DNA of 64,000 bases from Apus apus (GCF_020740795.1 NC_067282.1:178688274-178752273); one strand, 5' to 3'. Shown: positions 1 to 15,257, counted from the stretch's first letter. The notes: generated by a model not told the origin, from the sequence alone. Numbers and translations: made by a program.

Positions 1-3000
1 TTGGACAGAGACTTTGTCTAATACATTGACTTGCTGTATGAACAGAGCCTTACAGAGCACCTGTACAGAGCATATATATGGTACTTAATTTTATTTTATT
101 CCCCTATTTAAATTTTATTTTTATTATCTTGTTTCATTGTGGGATTTTTTTTCCCGTTTTAACATAAAACTAATAATTTTTAAAGAGAAAGGATAAAGAC
201 ATATTAGAGATGACGTGTTAAGCACAAACAAAAAACCATAATAAAATCTAAATGTCCCAGAAGTTTGCTCTGAGTTAGGTTAATTTCTCTCCTACAAACC
301 CCACTTCATTATAGTCTGCATATTGTTTAAGTTACTAATACACAACCAAAAAAAAAGCATGTGCATCCTCTAATAATGGACTCACATACATTCCAAATAA
401 TTTGTCAACATGTCCCCTAGATGACATTGTAAATCATCTTCTGTGTGCACTAGATATTTTGGATTTCTCATTTGTTGCTGTATTTTTAAGTAAGGGAACA
501 AATAACAATTCCTTCTCACACAATATTTTATACCTTTATTAATATTATCTACACAAGGTGTAGGAAAAGAATCTGAACAATGCATTCACAGTGAAAAATT
601 TTCTTATCCAAAACATTCTGTTCTAAGGTTCCAAGAAAAACAAATATTTAATAACTTATTGAGTCTGTGATACAGTCTACCCTCTGAAAGGGAAGACAAA
701 CAGCTGCTGAGAAAGATAAAACAAAATGGTAATTAACAAACAGAGGGACATCAAAATAAACTGCAGCTAACAAAAATTTTCCCTTGTTACTTAAAGTCGC
801 ACAGGCTGCGTAATTGTCAAGACAGACATAATTTTATTAAGACCTTCACCATACGGTCATCATATTGGATACATTATTAAGTTCTATAGAAAATGCCACA
901 TGAATGTCAGAAATTCAGTCTTCAAAACAGAAAATTTGTTATAAGCCTTCAGTCCCTGAAACTTCTCTCATCGTTGCAAGGTGGAAATGAATGGCAACAA
1001 TTTTGCTCATGTGCATAGACCTAAGAAGCCAAATTTAAACAGGAAAAGAGGAGCATAGACAACTTCATGAAGTCTAGCAAAGCTGCACCAGAAAAACTCT
1101 TTTAAACTGAATAATCAGACAAACCCCAAAAAACACTGTATCTTCTAAGCAACCAAAAATCTCTGACTCCCACCAGTGTCAGCCTGGCATTGATGCCACC
1201 AGTCCTGACAAGGGCACTGAAACAGCCTAGCAGACCATCAGCCAGGAAGTTCCAGTGACCTGGTGACGGGCAAGAGCAGGGATGGGCACAGAGTCATGGT
1301 GAGGCCAGAAGTCCCGTTGTGTTCTCAGACCCCAGACCACGGCAGCCAGGCTGCCCTCATGCCCCAGACCTTTGCTGTCCACTGATCACCTGCTGCTCTG
1401 CATTGTACTGGGAATGGAATGTTTTGACCTCTGGACAGAAGAAGAGGCAAATGCAAATATTCATCTCTCATTGAAAACAAAGAACTGTTGCAGAGAGTAC
1501 TCCTTCCCATTTGACATATTCTGAATAATAAAATGGTTCTGAAGCTCAGTGAGAGTTGTGTGGGGCAGCCAGCAAGCAGTCACTAACACCGTAAGATTTT
1601 TCCCAGGGCAGCCAATCTGGGTATCAGATGTGCTGATGGGCCCATGGCAGCCCATTCCATGGAAAGGTCAAACTATGCCATTTCCCTCCCATGGGAGCCT
1701 CTGCAGTGCCTTCAACTGCATACAGTAATCCTATCTGACGGGGTGAAATCCTCAACAAATGGAAATGCTTACCTTCTTGTCATTGTGGTGATCAAGGGAT
1801 GGGTCAGGGAGGCTGTAACTTTGTCTGAGAAGTTAAGGCAAAGGAGACCTTACCAGCCTACCTTTTGAATGATGGGTGGAAGGATGAACACACACCTGCA
1901 CTTAAAGATTACTTTTACCATTAATATGATTATTCCCAGCAGGGGACAGTATGTGCTAAAATACAGCAGTGTGATGTGCATAATTATACAATTACACCCA
2001 CACATCTCTGTCACCCCCTCTTTGCAGTTTTCATCTGAGAAGACAAGCAGAGCTTCAATACAGTATGTTTTGGTGCTGGATGCAAAAACTCTTTCACAGT
2101 CCCTCTCCTCAGTACCTGAGTTTTCACATGTGCAAATTCAGCCTAAAACCTCAGTTGGACTCTAATACACACTACAATTTTGAATGCATACTTTTTTTTT
2201 TTTTTTTAAAGTGTACCTTTTACTGCATCAATAGGACAGTGACTATGTTGATCTTTGAGGCTGGAGAAGGCTACAAGAACTGAAATACCAAAGACAAAAC
2301 CACGTAAAATTTTGTTAGTGAAGTATACACCCTTCATAAGTGGATCAAGGTAAAAGGTGAGCTGTAGAAGTAGCCTGAAAAAAGTAAATGCTAGAATGTA
2401 ATTGTAATACATTGGGAAAGGGAAATGTTCAGGAAAAAAGTATATATGTCCAACAAAATATGTAAATATATATAAGTAGCAAGATAAAATTATAATTATT
2501 TTATATTCACTATTCTACTGTGGAAATATTTATTATTAATTTGAGTGAAACTAAATACTTTGCTGAAATTGGAAGATTATTTATATATACTTACATTGCT
2601 TCAGTCATACCAATGTACTAGCTTCATAGCTAGTTCTAAGATATATTTTGGATTTTAGCAGAATCTGCATACTGTGGAGAGTCAGATGTCATGCTCTTCA
2701 AGCTGTGTTTGGATTGTGCATGTTCCGGAATCAACACAAACTACAGCTCCACTGAACTTGTTGAAAATATTTAGTTATGCAAAGCTACACAGTGAAGTTA
2801 CAAACTGGTAAATTTATAAGTTTGGACCCAAGACTGGATCCAAGAGCATCTCAACTGTGAAAATACAAAAATATAATTTACTGACTGTGTAAAACTAGCA
2901 TTTGAAGTGTCATGGAAGATGTAGTTAGTGAAGCACTCACGGAACAGCTTGGGCTTTTCCTTATGGGGCAGATGTAGGGATTGCTGGTGCTGCCTCTGGA

Positions 3001-4321
3001 CAAGTAAAGCTTCTGCACCTCTTTCTTTTCAGCCCCGGTCAGATTGTGAAAGGATAGTCAGGCTATTCCACTCTAATCCCACTGTTAATTTAATAGCTAA
3101 TACTTGTAACACTCACTTCATTGATGAGAAAGTGTGCTAGTAAATATTTGGGTTATTTGTGCTTCTGAACCCAGACTGCTCTGCATGGAAAAGGTCTCAG
3201 TCTATCAAAATTACTGTTTCAAGGACATTGAATTTAGATTGCCTGCTCCACAGGTAAAGCAGCAAAAGCATTTTGACATTAGGCTCAAATGCCAATGACA
3301 GCAAGCTTCAAATTTCAAATTTGTGATATGATTTATAAGGAGGGATGGATAGGATGAAACAGAATCCTCTCCAATGAAAACTGAAAATGAAGAGACTTCC
3401 ATATCCTAGCCCACAAGCTGAATGTCTCTGTCTGATTCAGTGTGTGCTACTTATTCCTTCACAGTTGAACAGAATAAGAGTACTTGGGTTCTTGCATCCA
3501 CCAGAATGTAAGATCAAAGATTAGGATCCTGCTTATACATATATGAACATAAAAAGAAAGGTAATGGTCCCATACACTTCCGTAGCTGCTAAGTGTGAAC
3601 TCCCTTTATAAATGTCGTGGTTTGTTTGAAATGTGGTAGCTGACTTCATATATGTGTTCCTAGAGGTCTGTAAAATAAAATTAATTTCCTTTAAAAAGTA
3701 TTTACTTAAACCTTCATGAAATGGTTATTCTGAAGAATAAATGCTTTTGTCACCAGGGAAACTTAGCAGGCCTTTTCCTGGAGCCTCAACTGCTTGTATA
3801 TTTGGGTTTCACTTTGAAGATGACATGCCTTGGAGATAGTCTAGACCTAGATGTAAGCCAGAGGCAAAGGAAAAGGCAATCCCATAAGGCTGCCCTCAGC
3901 AAATGCAGCTGAAAGGTGTTCTAGTGAATACATGGGTTCAAACTCGGAAGTCTGATAAATGCTTAGTGGAGAAACTTTGCACACATATGCCAGCCTGTTA
4001 AATAAGAAAGGTTCATGACCATAGATAATTTTGTGATTGCTCCATGGACAGTATTTCAGTATTTATTTCTTCTTCACTACAACCAGTTGTTTTCAAAGAA
4101 ATGCAACAGATTTTTGTTGCCTACTTAGATGTCCAAAAGATCCAAATTGAATGTGGACAAACAGTGGATGTTCAGCCAAACATAGTACATCTACAGGCAA
4201 TTATATCTTGGCATTCTAGAAAAGTCCTAAGTTGTAGACATCATAATCTAGCCATGCTTCTCCATACCATACATTTGTCATAAGTATCCTGATTGTGTAC
4301 AGTTAAATTCAGTGGGAACTT
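1..4321. other. noncoding flank, nothing recognised
   Basis: AT-rich sequence far beyond the 3' end of PPP1R3A. There is a poly-T run at 2192-2207. Open frames are short and scattered on both strands with no splice context or family likeness. Confidence 0.6.
2192..2207. repeat. poly-T run
   Basis: Sixteen consecutive T bases. No adjoining retroposed sequence is recognised. Confidence 0.8.
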
Positions 4322-5645
4322 ATCATAGAATCATAGAACTATTCAGGTTGGAAAAGACCCTTGGGATCACCAAGTCCAACCATCATCCCTACTCTACAAA
4401 GTTCTCCCCATTAAACCATATCCATCAACACCACATCCAAACGACCCTTAAACATATCCAGGGATGGTGACTCAACCACCTCACTGGGCAGCCTATTCCC
4501 CTCTTTCTGTGAAAACATTTTTCCTAATGTCCAGTCTAAACCTACCCTGTTGCAGCTTGAAGCCATTCCCTCTTGTTCTATCGCTAATTACCTGTGAAAA
4601 GAGACCAGCACCAACCTCTCTACAAAGACCTTTCAGGTAGTTGTAGAGGCTGATGAGGTCTCCCCTCAGTCTTCTCCTCAAACTAAATTTTCCCATCTCC
4701 TTCAAGCATTCTTCATAACATTTACTCTCTAGGCCCTTCACCAGCTTCGTTGCCCTCCTCTGTACTTGCTTCAGCACCTCGATATCTCTCTTGAATTGAG
4801 GTGCCCAAAACTGGACTCAATACTCCAGGTGTGGCCTCACCAGTGCTGAGTACAGGAGGATAATCACCTCTCTACTTCTGCTGGTCACACTGTTTCTAAT
4901 ACAAGCCAGGATGCCATTGGCTTTCTTGGCCATCTGGGCACTCTGCTGGCTCATATTCAGCCGCTTGTCAACTAGAACCCCCAGGTCCTTTTCTGCCAGA
5001 TGCTTTCCAGCCACACTTCCCCAAGCCTGTAGCATTGCCTGGGGTGGTTGTGGCCCAAGTGCAGGGCCCAGCACTTGGCCTTGTTGAAGCCCAGACCATT
5101 AACGTTAGCCCAATGCTCTAATGTATCCAAGTCTCTCTGTAGAGTCTCCCTATCCTCATGCAGATCAACACTCCTGCCTAGCTTGGTGTCATCTGCAAAC
5201 TTACTGATAATACACTCTATGTCCTTATCAAGGTCATCAATAAAGATGTTGAACAGAAACTGTCCCAACACTGAGCCCTGAGGAACACCACTTGTGACTG
5301 GCCACCAGCTGGATTTGACTCCATTGACCACCACTCTTTGGACCCAACCATCCAGCCAGTGCTTGATCCAACAGATCATGTGCTCATTCAGGCCATGAGC
5401 AGCCAGGTTTTTTTATGAGAGTTCTATGGGAAACCATGTCAAATGCTTTTTGGAGGTCCAGATAGACAATATCCACAGCCTTTCCCTCATCCAATAGTCG
5501 GGTCATCAGGTCATAAATTAGATCAGGTTTGTCAGGCAGGACCTGCCTTTCATAAACCCATGCTGACTGGGTCTGATGCCCTGGTTATCCTCTATATGTC
5601 TTCAAATGACCCTCAAGATGATCCGCACAAACTCATATGAGTGAT
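4322..5645 (-). mobile_element. 5'-truncated CR1 LINE, minus strand
   Basis: On the plus strand this begins ATCATAGAATCATAGAA, the reverse complement of the CR1 3'-terminal ATTCTATG repeat, then GGTTGGAAAAGACC. Reading the minus strand, the RT region shows [20 protein letters not shown], then FADDTKLG (RT catalytic core) at about 5379-4972, followed by the C-terminal CR1 segment [16 protein letters not shown] (from 4777). Frames are broken by shifts and stops, so the copy is dead. Its 5' edge near 5645 is a normal CR1 truncation, within the RT domain. It is the least decayed of the three long CR1 copies by the quality of its RT reading. Confidence 0.93.
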
Positions 5646-8600
5646 TGATCATCCTACTGCCAGCAAGACTTAGAGCCACCTTTGCATTTTATATATGAAA
5701 GGTGATAACCAAAACAAGGATTTCAGGAATATCAATCTAACTATCTACATCAAAACTGCATTAACCCCAAATCTGTTTGGGGCTGAAGTACTGTAAGAGA
5801 GCACAGTAAGTAAACAACACTTCCTTTCTTCCAGTGCGCCCCTTCCCCCCCCCTCCATTCACACAGTTCCTTGGGTATGAAACCCCAGCAAATAATCTGA
5901 CAACACAAACATGAACCCTTTAAATGTTTAAAATATCCCCATTACAACAGTATTAAATATGTCCCTTTACTTGGAAACTCTAGTCTTGTCAGCAACTGAA
6001 ATGACTCTAAACCTCTTTTTCAGACAGAATTTCCTAGCTCCTGCTGTGTGGCATCTACCACTAATCTGACATGCCAGAACAGTGGCAGAACAAAGAGGAA
6101 ACCATTGTAAATGCATTTATTTTCTAAATCTGCATAAAATGAGTATTTCAGGGATACACTATTCAACCTCTGACTGCAAAGTTTTGTCAACCCTAATCAG
6201 TCTTCAGTGTAGAATTTTATCAGTAAATGCAGAAAGAAATAGTAGCATTTCGTAAGTCCATCTGGAGGTAATGAAGTATGAGTCTGTCTGTCTGGGGAGG
6301 TTACAACAAAATATGTCAGGGCATGAATTTCAAGCACAATAACTGCTGGGCTCGGAGTCTCTATGTAGATGCTCTTCAACACTAAGACTTTGGGGTTTTT
6401 TTTCCAGTTTAACTTAATCCATTTTCACAGTGGACTCCTAGAGAGGAATTAGTGTCCACACAGAGAACCATTTCTTAAAGGTGTTCTGAGATATTTTCCA
6501 GCTAGACAACCACTAACAGTTAATATAATTTAAAATACATATTTCCCCATAGTAATAAAATAACAAACCTGACTACTTTTTCAGAGGAAATTAGAGTTCC
6601 TCAGAGACTAAATCACCCCCATCTGCTGTTTTGCAACCCATGTTGTATGGCAGCCTCTCCTACTTAGACATGCTAAAACAGTGCATGAACAAAGAGCAAC
6701 TCTGGCACATGCATACATTTCCTGAATTTACATAAAATTAGAATTTCCAGAATGCATAATATGCCAGCCATCTCAAAGTATTGTTAGTCTGACTTGTATT
6801 TGAACCAGGTTGGTACAGTATCGATTATATATGAAAAAGGCTGTTACTTTCTCTCTAGTACATGTTGTATTGCAGAAAATGTCACTAAATTTTAAAAAAT
6901 GTGCCAGATTGTTCATATAAAGTGGCATTCAGAGAGCAGGCAGGTTTTTTTGTTTGGTTGGTTGGTTTTTGTTTGTTTGTTTTTTCCTTCACTTAGGAAT
7001 TAATTTTTTGTTTTCCATGCCTGGAAAATGTGAAATATTAGCAGCCAGCCACATTCCCTGAAGCAGATAGCTGAGTTACCTGGTTCACTGACCAGAAATA
7101 TTTATGTGTTGTCCATCAGGACAGGGATCAGCAGGTGAATCACATTGCTCCTTCAACTTGGGACATTTCAGATACAAATATTATGATGTTGTGAGTGTTA
7201 CTTAGTGTCAGAATTTTATATTCATTTTCAATATCTAGAAATGTAATCCACAGTATTTATTGCTCCAGGTCTCATGTAATGAGTATTACTGGCATATCAC
7301 ATCTTTATTGCTGTTATTTTTAAGACACTATGTGAGAAGAGGGACTTCACAGAGAATGCATTTCCCTCCATTAAGAGTAAAGCAAGTTAGCCCAAACTGT
7401 ATCCTGTCTGCTGAGGGTATAATGTGAGATTTAAAATGAAAGGTTCCTCTGTTTTTCAATTTTCAACAACATTATCAAAACTCTGTAGATGTTATTAGAA
7501 CTCACAGTAAAGGGAAACAAAATATTAATACAATGAGAATTCTTAGAAAATATTCTTTTTATTGATAATACTAGTAAAAGAAAACTGTATTTGGAGAAAA
7601 ATTTCCACAGCATATATTAAAAAGGTACCCTGACATTTTTAAGAAATTCCTGGGACAATGAAACATGAAACACTATTGATGTTCAAAACCATGTTTCCAA
7701 AAGAATCTCACTGTGTCTTGGATAGTCACTTGCTCTGATTTGTACCAAACCTATTAATGCAGCTCAATTTTTATACTATTAAAAGAGTATGAGATTCCAC
7801 ATTTGGCTAGTTTCATTTAGCACTTTCAGTAGGACAAAGATGACACGGAATGGAAATGTAAAGAAAAAAAGATACATCAAGAGTCCTCTATTTTGTTTGT
7901 AAATATTCCCGCTGAACCTAGAGGAGGGGAAATCAACTTCAGCTGCTAGGTGTAATCAGATAACAGTAGGCTATCTCGCAGCATTTTGTTATTTGTGAAC
8001 TCAACGTTTATGTTGTCAATACTCAGCAGCCCTCACAGAGTTTGAGGACAGCTGGGAGATGTTTTCACAGCCTCCATCTCTTCCCAGGGACTTCTGTACC
8101 TTTGTCCTGTTATTCAGTTCCAAAGTAATCATAGATCTCATTATTTAGTTAGTTTTACTGATTAGAAAATATTTCTTATTACATATAAAATGGGGGGCAG
8201 GGGGAGGAGAGAGAAGTCAGTTTTGCTTATGTACTGATACTGTACATACATATCCTGGTCTTACTACCATGAATGTCTGCCCTTGAAGTTGAAACCTTGA
8301 TGCTGAAAAAGCTTTCAGGGACAATATGCAGACATGTTGCTTTTGTCCTAATAAAATAATGTCTAAAATCAACATTCTTTCACTCTTTGTTTTCTGTTGA
8401 ACACGACAACAGCTTGGGTTTTAGGGATTTTTGTTGTTGATTAGTTTTCTTACTTCTGCAGTGACAAAGTTTCATTTTGGTGAAAAGAACTCATACAATC
8501 AAAAATGTCAAAGTTCTGGGGAATCTTCTGTTTGTCTCTTGGGTTGTTTTTTTTACTATACCCAACCTAATTGGGAAAAAAAAATTTCTAAAGATGCCTT

Positions 8601-11232
8601 ATCAATAAATATGGTATGTAATGAGCAAACATCACACAGGATTTTCCCACTCATGTGAAAAGCCTCACAAGCCATCCATGAAATTACCACTTCTGAGTCT
8701 TTCCTTGGAACTGGGTTAATAATTTTTTATGGCAAATTTTATGTCCCTGCTATTCACATCTATTACTGTTTCATCTATACATACTGTACACTAATGTTTT
8801 ATAGTCCACTTTCTTATTTTGTTGTATTACGGCTTTAAATATTTTTAAAACCTTTGGATACAGAAAACATGTCACAATAAAGCTTCCGTAGTATAATTAA
8901 AACAAAGATCCTTAAAAATTACTGAAAATTAGGAGCTTTTTCTTTTTTTAATCTTCAATTCAATCAGCTAATATGAAGAAGCCTATCAAACAGAAATGCC
9001 CAACCCCATAGATCTACTTTTATTTCCCTTTTCTAAAAATCCCCTAGAGACATAATGCAAACATCTTGGATGATATTTTCCACAATGTGTCACTCTGTGA
9101 CATGGCAACTACGCAAACTCTGCTGCAATAATACACTTTATAGCAGTAAACTGGTTTCAGACAAGCAATTTTCTGTAGCATACAATCCTATTTTATTTTT
9201 TGGTACTCCATTCTTCAGTAGGTATTAGTTACAATGAGCAAGAAATTCAATAAGGGATAATTTCAGTATTTTTATTCTTTCCAGTGTAGCACAATTTTCA
9301 TGAAAAAACACCACAATAATGTAACGTTATACCAGGAATTTTAGCTGGCGTTTTTGCATGGAAGATAATAATCATGAGGGAGTTTTGACTTATCCACTTT
9401 CTAGTGATTTTATCTGTCTTTTGACCCACTGCTATTTCACAGGCAAAAAATAAGTCTGAGTACAAATATTGCACGTGAAACCATGCTTCCCCTTATCTTG
9501 GGAACACTGTTACACTCTTCCATCATATCAGAATTTGTTTTACACAGCACCTTATTAGGTTTCCTTTACACAGATCAATACAGTGCTAAACTAAACATCT
9601 GACACGATAAAAAATGGAATACCCTTCAAAGCCACACCCCATGAGTTGTATTTCCAATTTAAAGCAGAAGTTTGAAGTACGTAGATGCCTACCTGGGTGA
9701 AATGTTGCTGAATCCGCATGAAATCTCTGTTACAGAGTCCAAGACTACTTAAACACACAGACTTACAAACGTACCTCTAGAGGTTTGCAAATCCTAACAT
9801 TGCTGTTTGAGTGGCCTCAACAAGGAGCACTTACTGCAGAGTCTAGAGGCAGCAGGAGGTAAACAGAGGCAAATCCCCAGCACCCAAAGGTGGGTGATAG
9901 CAAGCATTTTTGAAAGGTCACAGAAACTCACCTTCCTGAAGAGGAAGTAACTACATTTACCTAAGTGAAGACCTAAAGAGGCACTAGATTTTATTCTGCC
10001 TCACAGACACACCACCTGAAACCATCAAACACGAGACAAACAGGCCATGCAGTCAAATTTAAGGTCCTTTGGACCTACCATGATGTAGAAGATAAGAGAC
10101 AACTTAATAAAATACAGGTTTTATAAATTGTTTTGAGATATTTGTATCCATGATTATATGATTTTGGCTGTGGATTGTCCATGCCCTAGATGCAGGTGAC
10201 AGTTTAGGCCTGGCAGGGGTGGCATCCCTTCACAGCCCTGGCTTGTGAGCTTGGGAACATTTTGACTGCTTTCCATATGGCTCAGAGGGGGTATGAACAA
10301 ACCCAGCTGGCTCCATGGAGAATGAACTCATGCAAACCTGCAAGGCACTTTCAGAGCTGGAAACATTTAGAAATGTCACAGCAACACTCAGCTGGCTCTG
10401 GAATCAAGCTGGCTCCTACCACATTTTTTTGCTCCAGCCATGTAGGACCTGAACTGATTCCATGTTGTTCCACGAACTTTTCTCAAGCTTCTCAGTACTT
10501 TCAATTTATCCTGCAAGGACACAGTTAGTTTGGGTCCAATACTATTAGGACACAGGAACCATCTCAGAACCATCTCAGTTTGCCCAGCCTGTTGCCCACC
10601 AAGTATTTTGATGAATGCACAATAATAGCACAGAGCTCTTTCCTATCTATGTAGGAACCAGAGAAGGTCCACAAACAAACAAAATCAGTAAGCCCACTTG
10701 GATCCACCTGCCTTCTTAGACAAACAGCAGAATGCCTATAGTCTCAGCTATTTTAATGAGTTCTAATACAACCCCAAGCACTGGCTTGGATATGGAAAGC
10801 TGTTACTGCTCTGATATGTCTTTATGTTGAATCAATGCCACTGTGCTGGCTGATACGTGAACTGCCCTGTAATGGTTTCAAAAAAGAAGGATTCAAATGC
10901 AGAAACAGATTCTAGCCAAGGTGACTGCAGTGATTTGGTGCCAGCAGTATTGGCCTGAAGAAAGAGAATTTATGAGGTTTCACAAAATCAAAAGTCCAGT
11001 TGAAGCCTGAGGTACAAAGAAACAAGGCACTGAAGTCATGGCTGAACCTGAACGTATAGAATCCAAAGAAAATGCTGGGCTCTCTGAATAGAGGTAGAGT
11101 TGCAGAAGTGGACATCAGATACTTCCTCAGCCAGCAACTACTATGTTCCTGGAGATGCAGTCATCGTTATCCTGTCATACTTTGTGCCTGCAAAATTAGT
11201 GGATTTGCAAAGAGCTGAAATTATGAGTATAG
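5646..11232. other. intergenic, nothing recognised
   Basis: AT-rich and repeat-poor apart from the T/G run at 6944-6987. No gene, RNA or element can be supported. Confidence 0.6.
6944..6987. repeat. T/G-rich low-complexity run
   Basis: A run of TTTG and GGTT units between T tracts (such as TTTGGTTGGTTGG). Confidence 0.75.
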
Positions 11233-12310
11233 AATCGTATCATAGAGTCATAGAATAGTTTGGGCTGCATGCGACATTTAAAGGTCACCTAGTTCCAACC
11301 CACCTGCATGGGCAGGGACACCTCCCGCAAGACCAGGTTGCTCAAAGGCCCATATAACCAGCCCTTGAACACTTTCAGGTATGGTACATCCACCACTTTC
11401 CTAGGCAACTTGTTCCAGTGTCTCACCGCCCTCACACTGAAGAATTTCTTCCTAAGTTCTAACATAAATCTACCCTCTTCCAGTTTAAAGTCATTACCCC
11501 TTGTCCTATTGCTAGAAGCCCTTATGAAAGGTCCCTCCCCAGCTTCCCTGTAGCCCCTTCCAGTACTGCAAGGCCACTATGAGGTGTCCCTGGAGCCTTC
11601 TCTTCTCCAGGCTGAACAATCCTAGCTCTCTCAGCCTGTCTTCACAGGAGAGGGGCTGTAGCCCCTTGATCATCTTCATGGCCCTCCTCTGGACTCACTC
11701 CAACAGCTCCATCTCCTTCCTATATTGGGGACCCCAGAACTGAACACAGCATTCCAGGTGGGGTCTCATGAGAGCAGAGTAGATGGACAGAATCACCTCC
11801 CTTGACCTGCTGGTCACACATCTGTTGATGCAGCCCAGGAATCAGTTGTCTTTCTGGGCTGCAAGCACACATTGGTGGCTCATGCCAAGCTTCTTGTCAA
11901 CCAACACCTTCAAGTCCTTTTCCTCAGGACTGTTCTCAATCCATTATTTGTCCAAGCTGTAATTGTGCTTGGGATTGCCCCAACCCAGGTGCAGTCCTTG
12001 CACTAAACATTGTTGAACTTCATGACATTGGCATAATCCCATCTCTCAAGCTAGTCAGTGTCCCTCTGGATGGTCTTACTTCCCTCCAGCATGTTGACCA
12101 GACCACACAGTTAGGCGTTGTCAACAAACTTGCTGAGGGTGCATTAAATTCCATTGTCCATGTCTCCTAGAAGGATGTCAAACAGCACCAGTCCCAGTGC
12201 CAACTCTTGAGCAAAGTCACTTGTCACTGGTCTCCATCTGGACATGGAGCCACTCACCACAACTCTTTGAGTGCAACCATCCAGTAACAATTCCTTACCC
12301 ACAAAGTAGA
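11233..12310 (-). mobile_element. 5'-truncated CR1 LINE, minus strand, more diverged
   Basis: This starts at plus-strand ATCGTATCATAGAGTCATAG, a degraded 3'-terminal repeat, and continues through CTCTTCTCCAGGCTGAACAA and GCCCTCCTCTGGACTCACTCC, hallmark CR1 3' sequence on the reverse strand. The upstream part reads RT motifs such as VVVSGSMSRWRPVTS in shifted frames. It has many stops. The 5' edge near 12310 again lies in the RT domain. Differences in the 3' UTR suggest a different CR1 subfamily from the copy at 4322-5645. Confidence 0.88.
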
Positions 12311-15257
12311 ATCCATGTCAAAGGAAAGCCGTCCCAGAGTAACTCTCAGGATGTCAATACCATTAAGGTACCTTCTCAACCACCACAAGTTACCCTTCCT
12401 TGCTTTTTCAGTCCCCGTAGGACTTCAACTTTAAATAACTGGTGTTTCCCAGCTAAACATAAATGCTGGATTGTGTAGCACTTCCCAGCTCTCCAACCTG
12501 GGTGCAAATATTTTTTTTTGTCTCAACTAGGACAAGAGCTCAGTGCATGACATCTGTCTTGGTCTCTTGTGTGAGGAGGGAAGCTGGGCAACTCCTAGGG
12601 ACCAGAAGGGTCACTTACCAGGTGGAGGCAGTCAGGGTACAGAGGCCCCAGATGTGCCATTTCTAGTAGATTTTTAGACATGGATGGAGTCTTTTTTCCA
12701 AAACACACTGGATTAAACCAGCTCATTGCTATTACTTTGTGTAAATATTTTTACTTGTATTCTACAATAAATGTTGGAAAGGTGGTTGTAATATTGACTT
12801 AAAACAAGGAATCATCACCCTGAAAAGGCTGAGGAACACTGGCCTAGAACACAAAGAGGTTATTAATGTTTTTGAAAAATATACCACCTGAGCTCGAGTC
12901 AATAGTCAGTGAGGCAATTAATAAAGAGCGAGACTAACAATATATTTGTGTTCCCTTTGTGTACAAAGCATAACTGAACAGACATAAAATCCATCCTGCC
13001 ATTGTCTTTCCCTTCCTGTGGTTGTGATGGAAAGGAGATGAATGGATTTAAGAGTGGTTTCCTATACAGTGGTAGTCTTGTACAGTATGCCATTAACATT
13101 ACAGAATAGGATTGGTAGTGCAATGAATTATCTAGACAAGAAGCTCTGTACATACTTCTCTATCACTCATGGACAGTCTGTTACTAGTCTTTTATAGAAA
13201 TTCCCTAACTTTCCACAGAAATAAAATGCAAAACATGGCTACTCCTTTAAATTCTCTTTCTGGGAAAGCTGGAATCCTGAAGGTTTTAAGAATACCTGTT
13301 TTGAGAGAAATAATTTTTTATTAAGGCCTTTTATGCACTAAATCTCTCACTTTGCATTACATTGTTGGGATGTATGCTCCCGGCTGATTTTAGAGCAACT
13401 TGCTGCTGTTTGCCTTCTCCCCACAGCCCCAGCTGCATGCTTCCTTCCCTTTTTCACACTGGAGCTTTTTTTTTGTGCTGGGTTTAGTTAGCAACTTATT
13501 TATTTTTCTAGCATTCCAGGTGGATCCTGGTCTGAGTGACAATTTATGTCACATTAGAGTGGATGGGTGCAAACCAGATCAGGTTTGCTTTACTTGTATT
13601 CTGAGGTAGGTTATTAGCTCAGGCATATGTAGTTACCCTGTTTCCAAGTCAAAGTTGTATTCCAGCACAGATGTGTATCTCTTTGTATATGCCTTAACTG
13701 GTTCGCTCCGAATCAAGTTTTAAAGTTGTTTTAAAGTAACAAACATTAATTCTACGGGTTTTTCCAAAATAAACAAAAAATCTAACAGAAGCAGACCTTC
13801 TGGGTAGCTGGTCTGTACAAACAGCTGGAGCACTTGCTGCTGTGAGTCCCAGCACTGAAAGTCCAGGTGGGAAAGCATAAATGGATTGCAATATGCATCA
13901 CAAGGTACAGCATTTCAGTTACATGTGATGAAAGGGTTGCAACAGTCCCTCTGTGCCTCAATCTTTCATAGACCTTAGAGTCTTATTCCCTCTTTACTGA
14001 AAAGACACCTAAAAGAATATAAAAACTAGGGCATGAGGAAATGTTGGGATGCATAAACAAAATTCTGAGCTGTTCTGAGCAGGTTTATTGAATTTGGTCT
14101 GATGCATTGAACATTCCTTTGTCTCTATTCCAAGTTTATTATTTTGAAAATGTTGCCAAATGCCATTTACATTCAAAGACACACTTCTTTGTCTCTGAAG
14201 CAATACAAATCTTTAAAAACAAAACAAACAAAAAACAAACCAACAAAAAAAAAAGAAAAAAAACCCCACCTAAGCAGGAAATCTGATCCATAAGCAAAAA
14301 TGTTTTAAAAAAAAGTCACTACAAGTGACCCAACCATAAATTATAAGAGCACCTGCTCAATGAACACTGAATTTTTCCCCATGCAAAGGAAACCGAAGAA
14401 ACTTGTGTCATTTAACATACCAAGCATTCTTAGTTCCCTCTTACATTCTTAATGTTACAGTTTGCAGGTTTAGGTGCAGATAAGCTATTTTAAAATGCAG
14501 AATTTAAATAAATTCACACAAGAAAATAATGTGCTTAGTTTACAAGGTCAAAAGCAATTTTTTTTTCACTGACAAGTCAGCTTGCCTGTGTTGGACATTC
14601 AAAAGTCAATTTGTGTTCTTTCTGCCAAATCTAGTACACAAGCATCAGCAACAATGATTTGGAAGCTATATATCTCTACAGTCTTAGCTGTTGTTCCTAA
14701 TGGCGACCATAACTACAGCATCTAGTGCAGTACTGATAGCCTTGTTAAAGATTCATGCAGTGCCTGGAACACAGCTTTGTTTTATAGCTACATAAGTGCT
14801 GCTGGGCTGACAAATATAGCATTGTTTTTCTCGCTGAGCAGTAACTCACAAGAACATCTCACAGTAAAAAGACCATACTTTTTAAAAGTAAGTTTCTGAG
14901 CACTGAAAAATGCAACAATAATCTGTGAAATAAAAATAGCAATTAAAATAAAGTAACTTTTAAACAAACCATCTGTAAATCTCATTCTTATTTAGCTTGG
15001 TTTACTGTGGAATTAACAGCAATTACAATATCTAAGATCAAAATGCTTTGAAAACAGTGATGTGAACTTCAATTTATGCTGTCATGTCTTAGCATAAAAT
15101 AATCATTAAATAATTTTTCAGTCATTATTCACTACATAGTTTTAATTTTCTTTGATTTTAGACAAGTCCACATCCTAACTCTTGGGAAGGTTCTTCTGTG
15201 CAAGCACTGCAGGTGCAAATTCTGTGCTATGCCATGACCACCATGCCCTGTTGACTA
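12311..15257. other. intergenic, nothing recognised
   Basis: AT-rich between two CR1 copies, with an A-rich run at 14213-14265. No supported gene. Confidence 0.6.
14213..14265. repeat. A-rich low-complexity run
   Basis: AAAAC and AAAC units grading into longer A tracts, about 50 bp. Confidence 0.75.

Noticed and set aside
4493-5379. Reverse transcriptase frames as host genes
   Set aside because: They are broken pieces of CR1 ORF2, bounded by the CR1 3' repeat.
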